From Promerops cafer (taxonomy: Eukaryota > Chordata > Aves > Passeriformes > Nectariniidae), in NCBI GenBank assembly GCA_013398275.1, contig VZSE01013216.1, positions 2,315,917-2,379,916 of the forward strand: a stretch of DNA of 64,000 bases, given 5' to 3'. The notes below the pieces were generated by a model. The model was not told where the DNA came from and made no database searches. It worked only from the letters and a program-made list of their open reading frames with translations. Each line of letters begins with the position of its first letter. Positions within the stretch are counted from its first letter, which is position 1. Of the stretch, positions 61,320 to 64,000 are shown in pieces. The position numbers and the translations under genes are program-made.

Positions 61320-63808
61320 GTAAGAATCTGTTCATTTTGGTTTAGGTTTTATATTAATTATGCTGCCACTGTGCTACAGGGCTGTGAATAATGTTCTGTT
61401 ATATTTTAGGAAATTTTTTCTTTAAGACTTTTATTCCTAAATCAGCAAAACCAGAGCAGAAATCTGGTCAGATTTGGGAGTTCTGAAGAGGACACAGTGA
61501 TATGAAAGGGCCTGAAAGGTCAAATAAGATGATGGAGGTACCCGACCAATATAGCTTCCTGGACCTCCATGAAGTCCTGGCTGTTGACTCCAGCAGCAAA
61601 GTATTACTGCACACTCTCATTCTAGGCCTGTCTTGACTTAGGTAATTCAATAATTTACACTTGTGTAAAATAGAGGGTTCTCAATGCCATGGCAGATTAA
61701 CAGAGTTTGAACCACTTTTCTGTAGCAAAAAGATGCTAACTCACAAAAAAATATGAACCATTAGCGTATTACTTTAGTAAAATAAATTAAGTATGGTTCT
61801 ATTATAAATGTAATAGGGACACAAATCCAATTATGTAGCAGTGATTTTAATGAGAATAAAATACCACGCTGTAGAAGATTTTACTACATTCTTAAGACTA
61901 TAACTTCATACTCTTTCTAATTTGATGTACGGTGTGTACATTAATATTGAAGGCTGATAATTATTTTTATTTATAAAATCCTCCTGATTCTACCCTGCAC
62001 ATCACACAATAATTAATAGAAAAAGTTTTATTAAAGTCACAAAACAGATTAAAATAATAAAAAACCTGAAATCAGAAAATGTCAAGAAAATAAGACAAGT
62101 AAAAGGGACATTGAAGAGGAAGAAAACAGGACTTTTACTGATTATGTGAAAGTACACTTGCCTGGGAGATGGTTAATACTTCTTTAATGACTTACATGTT
62201 CTTTGATGGAGGAATTAAAGAAAACAAGTACTCATGTTAGTGTAACTCATGTGAGAACTTACCTGAGGAAAAAGATTGGTAATTACATCAGCTCGTCAGA
62301 CTAAGTTTGTGCATCTTTAATATTACATGTTTTGTACCTCTTTCGGAAAAAACCTTGATTCAAATCTAAATCAGTTTCCTGTTTTCTGTTTGCGAGGTAT
62401 TACAGGAGCTTGTTTATCTCCCTTACCTGGCCAGTGTTATGCTGGTTCTTCACATAAAGGTGCACCAGATAAGCACTGTAGCCAGATTGAAAATATATTG
62501 ATTCTGTTTGTTTTATCCATTGAGCTTTCTCTTTTTTTTTTCCCCCTGTGAATCTTGAAAGTTTACTTCATCCTACTGTTTCTTCTGAAGCAATAGTCAA
62601 GTTCTGACCAATTCTACAAGGACTCATGGGCCTTAAATGTGTAAACTGTTGTGCATGACTTCCCTAGTCACACAAAAGCAATTAAGTTAGCTAGTGTAAT
62701 CGATGTGGTACCTATTTCCAAGAGCAGAAATAACTGACAGGAAGCAAATTAATGAGCTGTAAATATCATATTGCACACATTATGTAGAGTTGGTCCCTGC
62801 ACCTGCTGTCAGGCACCACAAGGTACCACCAAATAACTGCTGCATCTTTCAGACCTTTTCACAAAGTTCAGTTCTATACGAAGGGGCATTGCATCAAGTA
62901 CTTCAGGACCTTGTATCTTTTCCCAGCCAAGAATCTTGCGTATTCACGGTATCATGCAAATAGTTTTCAGATGTTCTCATAAAAACCTGTGAATCTGTGC
63001 AACTGCTCAGTGTTAACATTTTAATTATATTTCAGTTGATACTGTACCTTAAGTAGAATAATACAGTACAGGTACAGGGAAAAAAGGGTAAATAATAAAT
63101 GCTGTTAGAATTCAAAATTGCTATGATCTGCATTCTTCATTGTTCAGGTGAGAACTGGCTTTCAACTTCCATTTTGCCCATTAAGCGTAACAGCAGAGAG
63201 AAGGACAGTGATTAGACCATTCTAGGTAGTCTCTTGAGTCTGGAAGCCTTTTGAATAGCCTGTAAAATACCATGTGTTAAGGACTGCTGATGCAGGAAGA
63301 AGGTGAATATGTCCTCCCACAATCACCCAGTGAACAGATGGACATTTTTCTGAAATGTTTAGGTGCTAGTTTGCTGTTCTAGCTTGAATATCAGTATCAT
63401 CTACAGAATAGCCTCTCTACACAGGACATATTATTTAAGATTATTTTTCAAAGCAAACTTTTGGTCAGTGTGTTTAAAACAGCTGTACCCTGTGATTCAT
63501 GTTAATTCATATGAAGTCAATGCAGAGAGTTCAGACATGGTCACTTGTTTATGTGTTCTAGCCCTGCAAAATTCAGTCACTGCTTCACACATGCACCTTG
63601 GGATCAGGCATTGCAAGATGCATTTTAGTAATCTAGGGAATAAATTACTACAATGATCCTTTGCTGATCTCTCCTTTCAGAAGGGAGCTGATCCTTGAAG
63701 TGTTCTGTGGTTTTGGTACTAAACATGAAATAACAGGTAGGAGTAGTAATAGCAGAAATCAACCATGTGGTGAACTATGCATTTAAATATTCTGTTTTGT
63801 GTGTTCAG
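61320..63808 (+). other. MYO3B: MYO3B intron, 2.5 kb
   Basis: GT-AG intron, gtaaga ... gtgttcag, with no recognisable repeat or gene. A short poly-T/poly-C tract lies near 62531-62546. Confidence 0.9.
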
Positions 63809-63892
63809 TGCATTATCATCAGTGGGGAAAGTGGTGCTGGAAAGACAGAAAGTGCCCATCTGATCGTCCAACATTTGACCTTCTTGGGAAAG
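63809..63892 (+). CDS. MYO3B: MYO3B coding exon: motor P-loop (Walker A), last exon in window
   Basis: An 84-bp exon of 28 codons, phase 0 at both ends (CIIISGESGAGKTESAHLIV, then QHLTFLGK). It contains the myosin P-loop GESGAGKT at exon residues 6-13, with the Lys and Thr that contact the ATP phosphates and magnesium, followed by the HF helix (ESAHLIVQHLTFLG). The acceptor is tctgttttgtgtgttcag|t and the donor is aag|gtattt. The remaining motor (switch I, switch II, actin-binding regions), IQ motifs and tail must lie beyond the right edge. The residue before the P-loop Cys and the junction with KDQ agree exactly with the family. Confidence 0.96.
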
Positions 63893-64000
63893 GTATTTCC
63901 TAGTCAATTATGTAGAATTATGAAGAAATCCTCCCAACCCTAGCCCAATGTTCACTTTATTTAATCTTAAAGCTGTTCATGTGAATTGTCACACTTGATT
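63893..64000 (+). other. MYO3B: MYO3B intron, 5' end only
   Basis: Starts gtattt directly after the P-loop exon and runs off the window. Nothing else is seen. Confidence 0.88.

Noticed and set aside
14058..63892. Assignment to MYO3A instead of MYO3B
   Set aside because: Remembered MYO3A differs at GDPPLADLHPMRALFKIPR and in the linker. The window matches MYO3B in FDMHPVKTLFKIPR, the RRPYHV linker and the LNPFQNLSIYSPQ exon.
1..64000. A new defence system, CRISPR array, operon or other undescribed multi-gene system
   Set aside because: The window is intron-rich animal DNA with one spliced host gene. There are no spaced identical repeats, compact gene clusters or unexplained conserved coding regions.

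Overview
This window is vertebrate, almost certainly avian, nuclear DNA. It lies inside one gene on the + strand: the class III unconventional myosin MYO3B, a motor protein with an N-terminal kinase domain. Seven consecutive coding exons can be read (14058-14203, 37300-37365, 48453-48608, 59232-59328, 60203-60319, 61215-61319, 63809-63892). They have GT-AG borders, compatible phases and no in-frame stop. Joined, they give 771 nt, or 257 residues, running from just after the kinase APE motif, through the kinase C-lobe and kinase-motor linker, to the ATP-binding P-loop of the myosin head. MYO3B is preferred over MYO3A because of remembered paralogue-specific stretches such as GDPPLFDMHPVKTLFKIPR and HTRRPYHV-like linker sequence. 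The bird assignment rests on several chicken-repeat-1 (CR1) LINEs being the main recognisable repeats, together with an avian-looking ERV LTR and low repeat density.

Layout: 1-14057 is the 3' part of a long intron. It carries a 1,876-bp block present twice around a single N at 4321 (2445-4320 and 4322-6197), each copy holding an LTR fragment joined to a CR1. It also carries another CR1 (6832-7170), a local CpG cluster (about 9868-10131) and a perfect 15-bp hairpin (11276-11316). The next three introns are large (23.1, 11.1 and 10.6 kb) and hold further CR1 pieces, including one at about 30.9-32.1 kb that retains ORF1-esterase and endonuclease remnants. The last four exons are close together between 59.2 and 63.9 kb.

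No other protein-coding gene, RNA gene, CRISPR or prokaryote-type system is supported. The short open frames scattered through the introns look like chance or CR1-derived frames. The observations most worth checking are the probable false duplication at the N, a 12-bp tandem duplication that creates two identical in-frame splice donors at the end of the third exon, a possible intronic polyadenylation site just after the first exon, the hairpins, and the CpG cluster with an open frame ending at a GTAAGT donor.
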